A model generated the notes under the pieces. That model was not told the origin of the DNA. It did not search any database and saw nothing but the letters and a program-made list of their open reading frames with translations. A stretch of DNA of 64,000 bases from Paroedura picta (lineage: Eukaryota; Chordata; Lepidosauria; Squamata; Gekkonidae). The DNA is taken from assembly GCF_049243985.1 (NCBI RefSeq), contig NC_135384.1:17604501-17668500 (forward strand). The letters run 5' to 3'. Position numbers and translations under genes: made by a program. The stretch's first letter is position 1; each line of letters opens with the position of its first letter. Shown piece after piece: positions 30,591 through 44,400 of the stretch.

Positions 30591-31566
30591 CATTCTTACA
30601 CCTGGTGCTCACAGGTGAAAAATTCCTTGGGGAGCCAAAATATCCAAGTCCTCATGCTAAGGTAACACTCCTAAATTTTTAAGTGTGTGTGATTGGGGGG
30701 GGGGCAGGATGCAAATGGAATCCATAGAAGCTGCATGCACACAAACATGTTTAGGCTCATGCCATAAACATAGCAAACCATACTCAAAATGTAACATACA
30801 CCACATTCTGTAAAACAGAGGATAAGGAACGGGGTCTTGTTGACCAGCCATGGCATGAAGCACTTGAACAAAAGTAGCAAAGTATTCACTATGCTGAGGT
30901 CACTCATCACAGTTCTTGTTCTAAGGGTAAATTGTGCCAGGCACAAAGTGACTGCTTCCTCCTCACCAGCTTCTTGTTTGGAAATCCTTCCCTCTTGCAG
31001 TAGCTCCATCTTCAGCGCTTCAGTTATGAATTTACAAAGCCTGGAGCTGTGAATCTGCAGAAGCGCAGAACAGAGGATAGATTCCAGCAACCCAAGAGCT
31101 GCACAATGTCTAGGCTTGCCCTTTTCTTAGACTCCAACATCACAACAGTAAACCAACAGATTGCTTTATCTTTTATTTGAAACAAGTGCACCTGGCCTCT
31201 CTGCCCAGTTAAGACCCTCAGCTCTGACAATTCCTGATCATGGCTTTGTTTTCAAAAGATCCTTTCTCCAGGTTCTTCCCCCCCCCCCCTTTTGGATTCT
31301 TGAGGCATTCTCCTTGCTTAGCTTTTTTCCTCATCGTCCCAGAGCCATGACACCCTTGAAGACCTGCTTGTCTTTTAGCTTTAGCTCAGTCTTCTTCCCG
31401 TCTTGTGCCCTTCAGACTCCTCAACTATGGCAATACATATAAGTGAGGTCTTTTGCCTTCCAGGCTGTTCCATCTTCAACACTGCTACCTGCCCCACTTC
31501 ACAATAACCAAACCCCCTTTTTTCTTGAGAAGAGCACCACCAAATACAATTTTGGAATGCAACTAG

Positions 31567-31682
31567 CAGGGGTGGCCGAACTGGGGATTTCCAGAAGTCC
31601 ATGGACCATAACTACCATAAGCCCCTGCCACCACATGCTGTAAATTATGGACATCTGGAGGGCCACAGTTTGGCCACCCCTG
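31567..31682. mobile_element. hAT-type foldback MITE, diverged
   Basis: CAGGGGTGGCCGAACTGGGG to GGCCACCCCTG. Inner ATGGACCATAACTACCATAA GCCCCTGCC matches the family at 13432-13567. Flanks GCAACTAG and AACTAAAG only partly agree. Confidence 0.75.
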
Positions 31683-31781
31683 AACTAAAGACTTCTTCAT
31701 GGGCCTGTGCACACCTCACCCAACTGCATGTTATCTTCTCAAAAAAACACACACCACAAGGAGGAAAAACATTAATACCAC

Positions 31782-31787
31782 TTTATT
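31782..31787 (-). terminator. SNRNP70: SNRNP70 polyadenylation signal
   Basis: A canonical AATAAA on the minus strand, about 230 bases past the SNRNP70 TGA. It defines a short 3'UTR. Confidence 0.75.
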
Positions 31788-32015
31788 CTTGTTTTAAAGA
31801 AAAATATCCAAATACACAAGAGACTGGTGGGAGATTACACATTAAGAGGAAATGGGCTGGGAGAGGAGGAACTGAAACAGACTTACCCTTCTAAACAAAA
31901 ACCAGTTAAATCAGTAATTTCCACTGGCTGCTGGAGCCTTGCTGGCTTAGAGGCAGCCTGGGAAGCAAAGCCTCACCTGGCTGGACAGTATGGGAAAAGG
32001 ACGTGTCTCCATTCA

Positions 32016-32670
32016 TCACTCCATTGGGGGCTCCATCATGTATCCATTCTCAGTGGACAAGTAGCCATCAGCCGACTGTATGGATTCTTGGTCCAGGAAC
32101 ATATCCTGGCTGGTTTCCTCCAGAGCCTCTCCCATGCCATTGTCCTGGCCCCTCTCCTCCCGTTTCTCCCCGCCTCGCTCACCTCTTTCACGCTTGTGTT
32201 CACGTTCACGGTCCCTATCTCTGTCCCTGTCACGCCGACGCTCTCTGTCCCGATCCCTGTCTCTGTCTTTGTCGCGGTGACTGCGCCGTCGATCCCTCTC
32301 TCTGTCCCTGTCCCTATCCCGATCCCTGTCTCTACCCTTCTCCTCCCCCCCTTCAGGCTTCACCTCCAGCCCGTCTATACCCAGCTCGCCAAGGGTGGTC
32401 TCATCAGGCTGTGCGTCAGCCACTTCAGGCAGTTCTTCCTTCTTGTCTCTGTCACGCTCCCGGTCCCTCTTCCGGTCCCGAGAGCGGCTACGACGCTTGC
32501 GTTCCCGGTCTTTATCTTTGCTGCGTTCCCGGCTGCGTTTCCGTTCATCCTTCTCTCGGCTGCGTGTCCGCCGTCGGCGCTCCCGGGATCTGCTGCGACG
32601 GCGTTCCCGTTCTTTGTCCCGATCTCGGCTGCGGTCTCGGCGATCACGCTCGCGTTCACGGTCTCGATCC
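32016..32670 (-). CDS. SNRNP70: SNRNP70 last coding exon (RS/RD tail)
   Basis: The first base completes Arg, then 217 residues and TGA follow. There are two low-complexity Arg-Asp/Glu/Ser blocks separated by an acidic stretch ([20 protein letters not shown]). The tail is [18 protein letters not shown] and [11 protein letters not shown]. Compared with human from memory, the PGPSPLPH segment at the start of the tail is absent here, yet total length is equal. The acceptor is GGGCTCAG|. Confidence 0.96.
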
Positions 32671-35600
32671 CTGAGCCCAGAAAGAGAAGAACTGAAACAT
32701 ATTTTGCAAGAAGGTGATATGGATCTTGCCCACCTCAGTCTGCTATGATGTGGTTTAAAAGCAAATCAGTCATAGAATCCTAGAGTTGGAAGGGGCCATA
32801 CAGGCCATCTAGTCCAACCCCCTGCTCAACGCAGGATCAGCCCAAAGCATCCTAAAGCAACACAAACGGTATCTACTCACAGAATCTGTTTTGCAAATGG
32901 CTTTACTACCATTACCTCTTTCAGGAAACTCAGAATTCTAGTTCTGCATAGGGTTAGCAATGTTTAAATCCCTGACACAACAGCAAAACTCATCACTTTC
33001 AAAGTCCCCTGGTATTAAGCTTGTTTAGCTTCAGATTAAGATAGTAGCAGAATTGCGATGTGAATGTCCTCTACAGAGCAGCACAATCAGTTTAAGAGAG
33101 AACAGAGACTAACAGTCTCAGCTGCTATGGTTAGGCTGAGAATCTTGATTTATAGAATAGTATAGCATCTTGTTTTACAGAAAAGAAAAACAGTAACCTG
33201 CCTTAAAATACAGGTTTTAAAGAAAGACACAAAAGTAGGAAACAGGAGGACATGAGCCTACAACAAATCCTACCCACACAAATCATATCCATCCATCCAT
33301 CCATCACCGCTTTTCCTAAGAACTCGCAGCGGTTCACAGAATAAAATGTTAAAAACCAGTGAAACCCTGTAAAACCCCCACTTTACAGTAAATAATAATT
33401 GGCGACAACTTCTAATCAATCGGTCCCCTCCAACCTTGTTCAGCCGAAGGCCAAGTCTTCTTCCACTGGGGAGTGGGTGCAGATCTACTAAACCATGGGA
33501 AGGGGTCCTAGTTGGGATGCCGGGGTTCTGCACCAGCCTCAACCACCCACCTGCTGGAATAGCTCCGTCTTGCAGACCCTGCGGAAAGCTGACAAATCTG
33601 ACAGGGCCCTTAGATCTCCTGGGAGCTGATTCCATCAGGTTGGAGCCAGGATCGAGGCCAGGCGAACATCCCAGGGGCCCAAGACAACCAGTAAATTCAT
33701 ACCCATAGAGCAAAGAGCCCTGCCGGGGGCATAAGCAACCAAGCAGTCCCGCAGGTAAGTAGGACACATGCTGCATATGGCCTTAAAGGTTACCCGGAAA
33801 CAGCCTGGTAACCAGTGCAGACGGCGAAGCACCGGCTGAATATGGGTCCTCCAAGGCAGTGGTCCCCAACCTTTATTAGGCTGGGGACCGGCAGGGCATT
33901 GGGCCGCGCCCGCAGGGACCGCGCGGGCCACGCCCACGAGCGGCGCCCGGCCGCGCCCGCGGGCCGCACCCGCGAATCGGGCCGCGCCCGCGAGCCGCGC
34001 CCGCGAGCCGCACCCGGCCGCGCCCGCGAGCCACACCCGCGAATCGGGCCGCGCCCGCGAGCCGCCCGCGCCCGCGGGCCGCACCCGCGGATCGGGCCAC
34101 GCCCGCGAGCCGCGCCCGCGGATCGGACCGCACCCGCGGGCCGCGCGGGCGCGGCCCGGCCCTGATTCCCTCTCCCCGCCCTCCCTGCAGTAAGAAGCTT
34201 CCCGGGCCGCAAGCTTGCGGCCTGGGAAGTTTTTTACTGCGGGGGGGGGGGGCGGGGAGAGGGAGCCGCGGCCCGGCGCCGGGCCGCGGCCCGCAGGTTG
34301 GGGACCACTGCTCCAAGGTGTTCTAGTGAGGACCTTGGCAGGCGCATTTTGTACCACCCGTAATTTCCGGATCAAAGTCACGGGCAGACCCATGTAGAGC
34401 GAGTTACAGTAGTCTAGTCTGGAAGTGACAGTTGCGTGGATCACTGTGGCCAATTATTCTGAGGACAGGCAGGGCGCTAGTAGCTGGGTTTGGCGAAGTT
34501 GGAAAGATGCTGTCTGGGCTACTTTAGTGACCTGAGCCTCTGTGGAAAGGGAGGCATCAAAGGTCAAACCCAAATTCCTGGCAACCAGTGCTGGTGTTAA
34601 TTGCACCTGGATGCAGCATGGGAGACACGCTTCCTGATCCCGCCCCCTTCTACCCAGCCACAGGACCTCCGTCTTGGAGGAGTTGAGTTTCAGGTGGCTC
34701 TGCCTGAGCCATCCAGCCACTGCTTCCAAACAACTGGCAAATGTATCTTAGGTGTGTGTGTGTGGGGGGGGGGGGGGGGTCCGGCCGACCACTAGGAAAT
34801 AGAGCTGGGTGTCATCCGAACACTGGCAGCAACCCAGCCTATAGCCCATGATGATGAGGAAAACACACACAAACGTGTTTTTATTCATCCAACTATCACA
34901 ATTCAGACAGTATTGGACACAGTTTTGACAGGGCAACAAACAGTTTTCTGTAACTGAGAAACTTTAAATGATAAATGCCAGGAAATTTGTTTAGACTGCA
35001 AGCTTTCGGTAGACTGTAGCCACAGCTGGAGTTATGTAAAACTGAACAAGCAAACTCATCCATAATTCTCCTGCTGTTTCCAATGCCAAAACTGCAACCA
35101 CTTCATGCTAAAAAAGTACAGAGATAGAGATTCCACTATCTATTTGCCTCTACTGTTAACAATACTGCCAAACTTACCGTTCATCATATCGGGAAGTGTC
35201 ATCTCGGCCTGAATGCCTGATGTTGACATCAGCACCACCCCGCCGGGTTCCACCAAGACCGCCACCTGCGAAAGTAGGGAAACATCAGCCCTAAGTAGTT
35301 GTGTGTTGTTTGTGCAGCTTGCTGCTTGCAGGATTAACAGAAGGAGCAGCCGCCTTCAAACAGTTTTGTCTCAAGCAAGTAATTTATTTTATACAATCAC
35401 ATGTTGAGCTCATTTAAGGCTGAGGTGATCCAGATCCACAATGCAATGATACCTAAATTATTATGTAAACAGAAGTGCAAACTATTTGCTAATTATAAGT
35501 AACTTTTGAAATGATGGTATACAATCACTGCCTCGTGTTGACTCTGTATTATATTGTTGCCACCTGGACTCCCCATTTACAATAATTTATGTATTAGTAC

Positions 35601-38394
35601 AATGGGAAATAATTGATAAGGCATGACTATATTGTCTTCATGTAGGTGTCTTTTACAGGGGTTTTGTCAACAACGAAACTGTCTGGTACCACACTGATAC
35701 TCTAGATCAGGAGGTGACTAAACTTTGTGAGCCTGCGGGCACCTTTTGAATTCTGACAGTGTGGTGGGTGTAGCCACAAAATGACTCCCCACAGGAGGCA
35801 GAACCAGCCATACAATGGCTGCTGCAGCTTACCTTCTGTCACACATGCTGAGGTGGCCAGCTGCTTCAAACGTAGAGCCAAGCTACTCTCCAGTGGCCAA
35901 TCAAAAGCATCACCTACCTTTAAAGACGGGCACCAGGAAAAGTATTGGCAGTCACTATGACATCCATGGGCACTATGTTGGGGATCTCTATTCCAAACTG
36001 AACCCATTTCTCAACAGTAAAAAAGTTGAGAAAGCTGCTCTATAGGAACAGCTTCAGTTCTAACACCTCATATTGTCGCCTGCCCTTCAAGTTCCTTCTC
36101 TCTAAGACAATAAAGACATAGCATGTCCAGTCTCAAAGCTAAATGTCAATATCCTTTTTCAACAGTGGTTGGCCAAAGCAGAAGGCAGGAACCAAGTTGC
36201 TTCTGCCAATTCCTAACAGCTTTTCTTGCTAATGCAATAGCTGTAGGCCCAGCCAGGAGTAGGAGGGGAACAGAAAAACTACATTTGACAGAGAGCTTCT
36301 GCACACACTAACCAAGCCTGCGTGGACGCCATCCTTTCACCGTCCGTCCTCTCTCCACATCCACCAGCACTCTCCTGCCATCAATTTTTTTCCCATCGGC
36401 GTGCTTGTATGCCGCTGCAATAGATTAGGAGGGGTATCCAGGAACAGAAGGAGGGCAAAGGAGGTAACCATTATCCAGAGTGCACATAACAAGCCCACCC
36501 TCCCCCAAAGACACATACCACACATAGGATTCTGGGGGAGGCGGTTTTTATGGTCCTTTGGGTGAGGAATTTTATGGCCCTTTGGGTGAGGAATTGCTCC
36601 ACATCTGCATGGGAAGACTTGCCTTAACCTCTATTGGGAGAAAATGCAGACACTATGGGGCTTGCCTTGATTTAAACAGGTGGGACAAAATCCACACAGC
36701 TGTAGAAAAGGGAAACATAGGAAGCTCACCTCCTGGGCTGCCTGAACACAGCTGTTGCAGAGCCATTCCATGCTGGCCTCAACCACTAGAGCTGTGGAGC
36801 AACTCCATCACCACCCTTTAATGCACCCCTCCTGCCCACCCCCAGCCTCTGCTGCAAAAAGAAAGGAAGGTTATTGAGCAATCAAGACACTCACAGTACA
36901 TACACCACTGGCCCAGAGGGAAAAGGCTGGGTACAGACGATCAAGCCCTCCACCCAAGCCCTCCCCAGCTCACTTCAGAGGGAGCCAGGCACTGCTGTCC
37001 CCTTCAGTGGCATCCCCAACCAGCCAGTCCCAAGACTGGTCATGCCAACGCCCCAAATAAGAGCTCCTGCCTTTAAAAATATTTAACAAAAGGTGAAGGG
37101 GAAAATAGAAATGCCCTGCATATTACAGGGTGGTGGAGGGTCTGGTAAGAAAGAGCCAGGGTAGCATGTACCAACACTCCCAAGAACACTCTGGGAACTG
37201 GCTGGCATCCCTCTCCCAACAACCCCAGCCCACTTTAAGCCTCTAGCCCACCCTTGCGGCCGCTGTCCCATTACAAATCTCCAAGATGGTTTTGGGAGGG
37301 AAGGGGAATGCTCTCAAGCCACTTGCTAAGGGAGAAGGGGTGGGGTGAGCACAGCTAACAAGTAAAAAGGAAATAAAAGTTGTTTACCTGGTGAAACTAC
37401 TTACAAAACCATTGAAACTTTTAACTCCTCAAACTCACTGCATCGGGCTGCTAGCGCTGGGGCCCAAGGCGCAGCTCCCCCCTGCCTGGGCGCCCCCGGC
37501 TGGGACGGTATTTGGGTTTTTTTGCATTTTAGCTGCTGAGCCGACATTCCCTGCCTTACCTGTCTCAGCAGCGGAAGTCGGACACTTGGATCCCCACCCT
37601 GCCAATCCCACCCCAGACCGCCCCCATCCTCCCCCCCAATGAGATCAAGTTCTTCATCAGGAACTAGATTCCAGTTTATGAGTGATGGGGCCCTTAAAAA
37701 GCCTCGTGGTTCTCATGCACCACCACCCTTCCCCAAGTCTAACAAAGCCAGCTAGATGCGGCCGTTCCTATAGATATGGCAAGAGACATCACATGGTCAA
37801 CCAAGCAGCACTACACGCTACTAGTTCTTAAAATCCCCCACAAATTTCAGAAATATCCCTTCCTCTTTTAAATTGCATCATAGTAAATCACTTTACTACT
37901 GAAACATCCCCGAAATGTGTGATGGAAACTCTCAAGAATGAACATTAAAGTTCATGGCACCGGGAACAGGGGGAAAGGAAAACAACGTGTGCACAAAAAT
38001 TATTTCTTTGATAAAATGCAGAGAAAATTTTTGTGGAAGAAATGTTCTCATTTTCCAACTGACAAGGTCTATGAAGTCAACCATATGCAGAAATGTGCAT
38101 ACAAAGCAGAAACGTTCTCCTTCAGAGACATTAAGCAGATGAGATGGAATTCTCTCTTCAACGTGAGCACACAAAACAAAATGCAGAAGTGTTCTTCTTC
38201 TCATGTATATAAGTATACTCGAGTGGAAAGACAAAAATGCTCCATCCCTTCCCAATTAAATTTTTTTCTCATAGTGGGTAATGACAATTACTTCAGAGGA
38301 AAAGACTAGAAGCTATCCATTTCAAACAGAAGGTTTGAGGTGGAAAAATACTAGCTATAAGATGTTGCTGCTCAAAATTGTTTTACTGAAGTAA

Positions 38395-38427
<33 letters not shown>

Positions 38428-41400
38428 GAGAGAGAGAAGTAAAGTTTCAGGTTTAAAAAAAGTCCAGAAATCAGCTTCTTTGGAAGAAGGAATTGTCCAG
38501 TGGTGTGCTGATCCACTGTCTCTGCCTCGCTTTTTTATCCACAAGATTTTTCATCTACTTGGAAATCAAGCTTTGCCGAGTCACCAATGGCAAAAATGTC
38601 ATCCTGGGTTATGAAGCCACCCGTCATGCTGAGAACCAGTGGCCGTGTGGGTGTCAGGTCATGTGGACAGACCACCTCCTCTTAAAAATACAACACTTAA
38701 ATTGAATTCCAAGACAAAAACCACACTGGTCCTGGACTGGCAAGGGGCAGAAGCCCCAATCTCTTATAGTCACCGTTTTATTTTCATAAAATGAATAGGG
38801 CCTTTTCCAGGAGATGAATAGGGCCTTTTCCAGTGAAGAGGTCAGTCCATGGTTGGGAGTGTCCCAGTTGGCTTACCTGAAACCACCCTCTGTATCACAT
38901 CTTACCTTTACCTTTGTGGGACATTTTACAATTAAACGTAATGGCCCTAAATTAAGAAGCTCCTAACTTTCCTCAGTCTTCAAAAAGCTTAGGGGATGTA
39001 GGTAACACCTGGTGTGACAGGAAAACTCAACTAGAATATCTAATTATTATGATTGGGTCTCAAAAATGTCTAACTTTCTCCATCTAACTTTCTCCATCAG
39101 TGATTTTAAGCTCCTAATTCAAAGTTTTCCAACTAAAATTTACTCTGTAGTTCTTCTATATGAGAGGTTAGCAGCCCTCTCAAATTACTTCAAAGATGAG
39201 CTTCTGCACTCATTTTCAGGAGGTATTTCATTAGAAAAATAGAAATTCCTGTAATTTTTACGGTTGCAGAATATAAAGTGAAAGGTACAGCCATAAAAGA
39301 AAAAGTGGAGCAAGAAATTTAGTATGTTTTTTTTAAATCCATGGTTGTACCTAGGACTTGCCACATATTTTTAGGGGCACTTCACTTTCTAGGAATCCAA
39401 GTAAAAAAGGGAAGAATACACAGGGGTTTCTCTCCTTGTGGCAAGACTGCTCTGTAAAAGATGAATATGTGGCTAGGAGTGTTAATACTAAACCAACTTT
39501 AAGTGACTTAAAGAGTGCACTGGAAATCACATCCCACAAGTGTATCAAAATTCAGTATAGCTAAAATACTGACTTGGGTTACAGCAATCAGTCTTGTGAG
39601 GCTGGGGAAGGCTACCATATTTACTAAGCTGAGCTAGTTTCTCAAGCAGGAGGTGACAGCTCATCATGCTAGGCAGGTGACAGATCCAAAATTACTAAGC
39701 TGCCAGGTCCCCCTTCCCCCCCTCCTATTTGCTAACCATGGAGCCAAGTTCAGCACTTAGCATTTCTTTTCCTTAGATTCAGAGGACCGCAGTGAAGCCT
39801 CGAGAACAAACAGTTTTTTAAAATTAACTTGCCCACCCAGTCAACAGCATTCCAAAGCAAAGCTGCAGATAATCAATAACCATCAACCTTTATTGTTTCT
39901 ATTTAGCCTTGTGTTACTACTGCTTTTAACACTCTGACCAAAGCTTTGTCTTGCATCAGGAAGCAAGCTAAATAATGATCTTTCAGACTGACCCAATGGA
40001 CACTCTTGGTGAGTTTTAAAAAACCAGTTGCTTAAAGGCCACTCATAGGACATCTTTCCACTACAAATACAGGGAGGCAACATGACAGCAAGTTCCAGAC
40101 AAATGTCCTCAATCTTAGCATTCCCACCCCCACCCCCCACCCTCAGTTTGATATTCCTAGCTGCAACCTGCCTCAGGAAGGACTGAAGGCTCCAAAGACT
40201 ACCAGGCTGAAGAACTAAGCTAAAGGAGCCAGACAGAAAAGCAGATAACAAGAAAGAAGAGCAAGGAATGTGTGATGTATCTAACTGCCTTCTCTAAGCA
40301 ATGATCAGGAACCCAGCAACAATGGTAAAGGTGCCTGCTTAAAACCCACATCAGGAGACAAACAATTTGGAACCTCGGTTGAGACAGACATTCCAACTGT
40401 GTCCCACCTGCAGGTCCACTGTGGCCTTGGCAAGCCGCACCAGGGATTGTCAGAAGGATCCATCTGCCTATCTTAGTGCCCCCAGGACCGCCCCACCTAT
40501 CCATTTAGCTTGCTGACTAAAAGCAGAGCTCAAATATCCTCAAGTCTTGCTTGCTATCAATTTGCAAGTCCAAGAATACAGGCAAAATACATGCTCCCTT
40601 CTAAGAAACACACATCAGCCACTCGGGGCATGTGCACAGAATAGTTTTGGGGTACATACTACACTTCAAAGGTTGTGACTCCTCTCGGATTCATGAAATG
40701 TAGATGCAGCATCTCTTGGTAACCTGCTTTTTAAATACTGTACTTCTGTACCTCAAGACAAGGAACCTTCCAGGACAGAGACTAAAAGGATAGAACATTA
40801 CCGGTATCATAGCACTCAGATTCTCAGCCTGGCCCAAGTATTCAAAGGCTGAAGAAAGCACCTTCATACACCCCCGCCCAGTTAAGCTTGTCTGCTGAGT
40901 TTTCAACTTAAGAGGTTTTGTGTTGTGTGCTCAATACTCTTTTAACAAAGGCTTGCAAATGCCTGCCTGAATCAGGCCCCTCCCACACAGCTGTATGTGC
41001 CAAGAACAGCAAAAAAAAAAAAAAAAGAGCTGTGTATGCAGCTTCCATAATTGTGCTGCCTTGTTTTCAAGGAGACAGGAACACAGAGGTTGCATAGGTG
41101 GCTCTTTTTCATCCTGCACCAAAGATTCAGGCTTTCAGCTTTAAGAAGGAAAGAGCCATATGTGCAAAGGCACGGGATGTAAACATCAGGAATCACTATG
41201 GAAACAAGGCTTTACTCTGTGGCACCAGTCATATCTTGAAGCAATCAATACTTGCAACAGATGAGCAAATGCCAAATTACCAAGCTAAACTTCGTATTTC
41301 TCAAGGAACTCGCTTTGATTTAAAGTAGCTAGTGGTAAGATATTTAAAAAAAAAATCTTCTAAATCTCTTCCAAAGAGATCCGGATACAATCGAATAGCA

Positions 41401-44400
41401 ACTCTAGGCCATGTCTAAGTCACTATTCTGTGAGTCTCAAATTAGCATCAAATCCATTTAACCTGATGAACATTTTTGTCAACCCAATTAGGATTGTGAA
41501 GTGACTGAATGCACTGAGGATTAGCACTCATGAATAGATTAGGCCTCCAACATGTAGTGAGAGAGATTTTAATCAGCATTAAGAGACAGAGCTAAGAAGA
41601 AATATTTTGGTACAGCCACTATGAAAGAGTATTTTGTGGGATTTCCTTTTGGTGAAGGAGAACAGATTCTAACCAACTTGTAAACCATTTCAAGCTCGAG
41701 AGCTACCAGACAGGCACCATCAAGACTGTAGAATGGCCCATGTGTGGCTTGGAGAGGGAGGGTCACTCGGGATATTTGAGCCCTACTGAGGAAGGTCGAC
41801 TCGTCATTCTTTTCCTCCACAACAGCAGAGCCCAGGGAACCAATTTCTCCTTCTGCCTCCACACAGCAAGAGAGCAGCGCAGAAGCCAGAAGAGAAATGG
41901 CTTCCTCCTTCCTTCCTTCCCCCCACCCGCCCCCCCAAACTAAGCCATGTGACTTAACATCTGCCTTTGACTTGGCTTGTGTATAGAAGTGTGTTGGGTA
42001 CTGCGGTTTCTTACCAATTATACAAACCCTTATACCAACCATACAATGAGATGTTGTAAAGGGGAAGCATAAGGATCAGCTGCAAGCCAGCAGTGGCAAT
42101 AGCCATCAGAAAGGTGGCTGCAGTGACAATAAGAACACAGAATTAATACACCCCGCTCACAACACGCCTCTCAACAACAGTATCTTTTCAAAAAACACAC
42201 AGCTACAGGTCAAAGTTACACTTGCTTTAGAAGAACTTCTTCACAGCATTCCTTCTCCCTCTTTAAACAGTTAACAGAAAGGAGATGGGCAACAGTTCAG
42301 AGTGAAAGGACAGCCTTTATAATCCCACTGGGCCTCACAGTGCAAGCCATTATTCCAGCCTGCTCAGTGCTGGTATGACTAGCTTCCCACCCTCAGTCTA
42401 TGGGGGTTCTCCTCCCCAAACACAAGGGGGATCTTTGATTGGGGGGGGGGAGAGAACTGTTGCCTGGTACTTTAGCACATATTAAAATTGCGGCACCCCA
42501 GTTACGTTAATTTGCACTTTCACAACAAGACAAAAAAACCGAAGTAACACACCCCTAAAGAGGAATAACCTACCTAGAGTAAACTGGAATTCCCAACTTC
42601 AAGTACCCTACATTAACTGGTAGCTTTACAGAGAGAAGGGGGAAAAACCTCTTCCCTCCTGGGTTTTGTTGTTGACTGGATTTCAAGGGAACCCTTTCCA
42701 ATCACATCAGGGCCAGATTAACGGAACCTGGGTGCTCGCCAAACCAAGCAGGCTCCCCCACTTCGTACTTACCTGTTTTGGGGAAGGGGAGCCTAAGCCC
42801 ACAACAACCCAGGGGCTTTCAAAAATTTAAAGGATTTTTTTTAAAGCATACATGCATTTGCAAGTAAAATATACAAAGGTACCCCCAAAAAAGACTATAC
42901 TCACAGTGCATGTCACGCTCATGTTCATATTCAATGAAGGCGTAGCCACGGGGCTTGCCAGAACGCTTATTGTACACCATATAAATCTGCAAAGTAATAT
43001 ATGAAGGCTGAAGGGATTACCTAAAATATACACATTTCCCAAACCATAACCCTATGTTGACAAACTTCACAGTGAGTGCCACAGCAATGTATCCTTTTAC
43101 AGACACAACCTAGTTGTTTAAAATAGCGACCCCCAACCTGTGGGCCGCGGACCACATGTGGTCCCTCGACTAATTGGAGGTGGGCCCTGAAGGACGCCTT
43201 CTTCCCCCCCCCCCCCCGGCCCTTTACAACACACTTCGGGTATCACTGTCTCCCATCACTCCCAGATGGGACTATCTCGTTGCAGAGAAACAAGCTCAGG
43301 GTTCCCATTGATTTGTCATTGTCATGAGTTAAAATTTCCATGAAAATAAAATGTTCCTTATGTTCATTGTTGTTGCGTGTCTGTATCTTATTTTGAAGGG
43401 ATGTTTAAACATTACCATAGCGATCAGAGAGCGTTAGGGCAATGGTTGAGAGTAGAGGAGTATACTACCCCCCCCCCCCGGGGCCTCAGTGAAAGGTGTT
43501 GAGTGGTCCCTGGTGATAAAAAGTTTGGGGACCACTGGTTTAAAATAATCAACTACACCGAAAACAAAAAGCTGATTACCATCAATAGCTTCTTATTCCC
43601 CAGTTCCTTGGTTGAGTTTGCTCAGGTATATTTGGACAAGTTTTTTTACTGAGTTCAAAATGATAGGTTTGATGGCTTCAGGCAGCTCTCTATATCCGGT
43701 GGACAAATTGCTGAGGTCAGTGAGGGTGATCACATGCTCCCTTGATCCCTGTCTGTCATGGCTGCTCAAGTCAAGTGACCGGCAGATAGGTGATCCCCTG
43801 AAGGATATTGTAAACATCTCCCTGTCTTTGGGAAAGTTCCCGCAACGGCTCAAGGCAGCAGTGGTTTGCCCACTTCTGGAAAAGCCAGACCTGTGGTACC
43901 ACCCGGTAATGCATCTTGCATTCCTGGGCAGGGCAGTTGAGAGAGCCATGGCAGACCAGCTCCTGGCATTTTTGGAAGAAACTTTGGCCCTGGATCCACA
44001 CCAGTCGGGCTTCCGTCTGGGCAATGGGGTGGAGACCATGTTGGTCACCCGGATGAATGATATCCAGCTCCAACTGGATCGAGGTGGGTCGACCATTCTC
44101 GTGTTGTTAGACCTATCAGCCATATTTGATTTGGTCAATCACAAGCTTTTGGTCCAACACCTTGATGACATAGGGATTGGGGGAACAGCCCTTAAGTGGC
44201 TGGCCAGCCTCCTTTCTTGAGAACAGGTCGCAGAGGGTGGGAAATTAGTTATCTGACCCCTTTGCACTACCATGCGGGGTGCCACAGGGGTCAGTACTCT
44301 CTCCAACTTTGTTCAACATCTACATGTGGCCTCTTGCCCAGCTGTTCTAGAGTTATGGGCTGGGATGTCACCCAGCTCTATCTCTTGATGGATGGAGGGA

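Larger units (their letters stand above)
29660..31765. other. LIN7B-SNRNP70 intergenic gap
   Basis: Contains a possible SINE-like tail piece at 29690-29780, a duplicated unknown unit at 30331-30590 and an hAT MITE at 31567-31682. No gene was recognised. Confidence 0.55.

Noticed and set aside
32003-32674. Plus-strand open frames opposite the SNRNP70 last exon
   Set aside because: Antisense of Arg/Asp/Ser repeats gives open but meaningless frames.
33900-34150. Regularly spaced GC repeats, CRISPR-like at first sight
   Set aside because: They lie inside a hAT element with inverted ends in a eukaryotic intron; units are adjacent, without unique spacers.
33635-34453. A 272-codon frame that looks like an Arg/Ala-rich protein
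   Set aside because: It is an L2 frame interrupted by the GC-rich hAT element that happens to stay open.
43612-44220. A 202-codon frame inside SNRNP70 intron 6
   Set aside because: L2 reverse transcriptase, not an exon.
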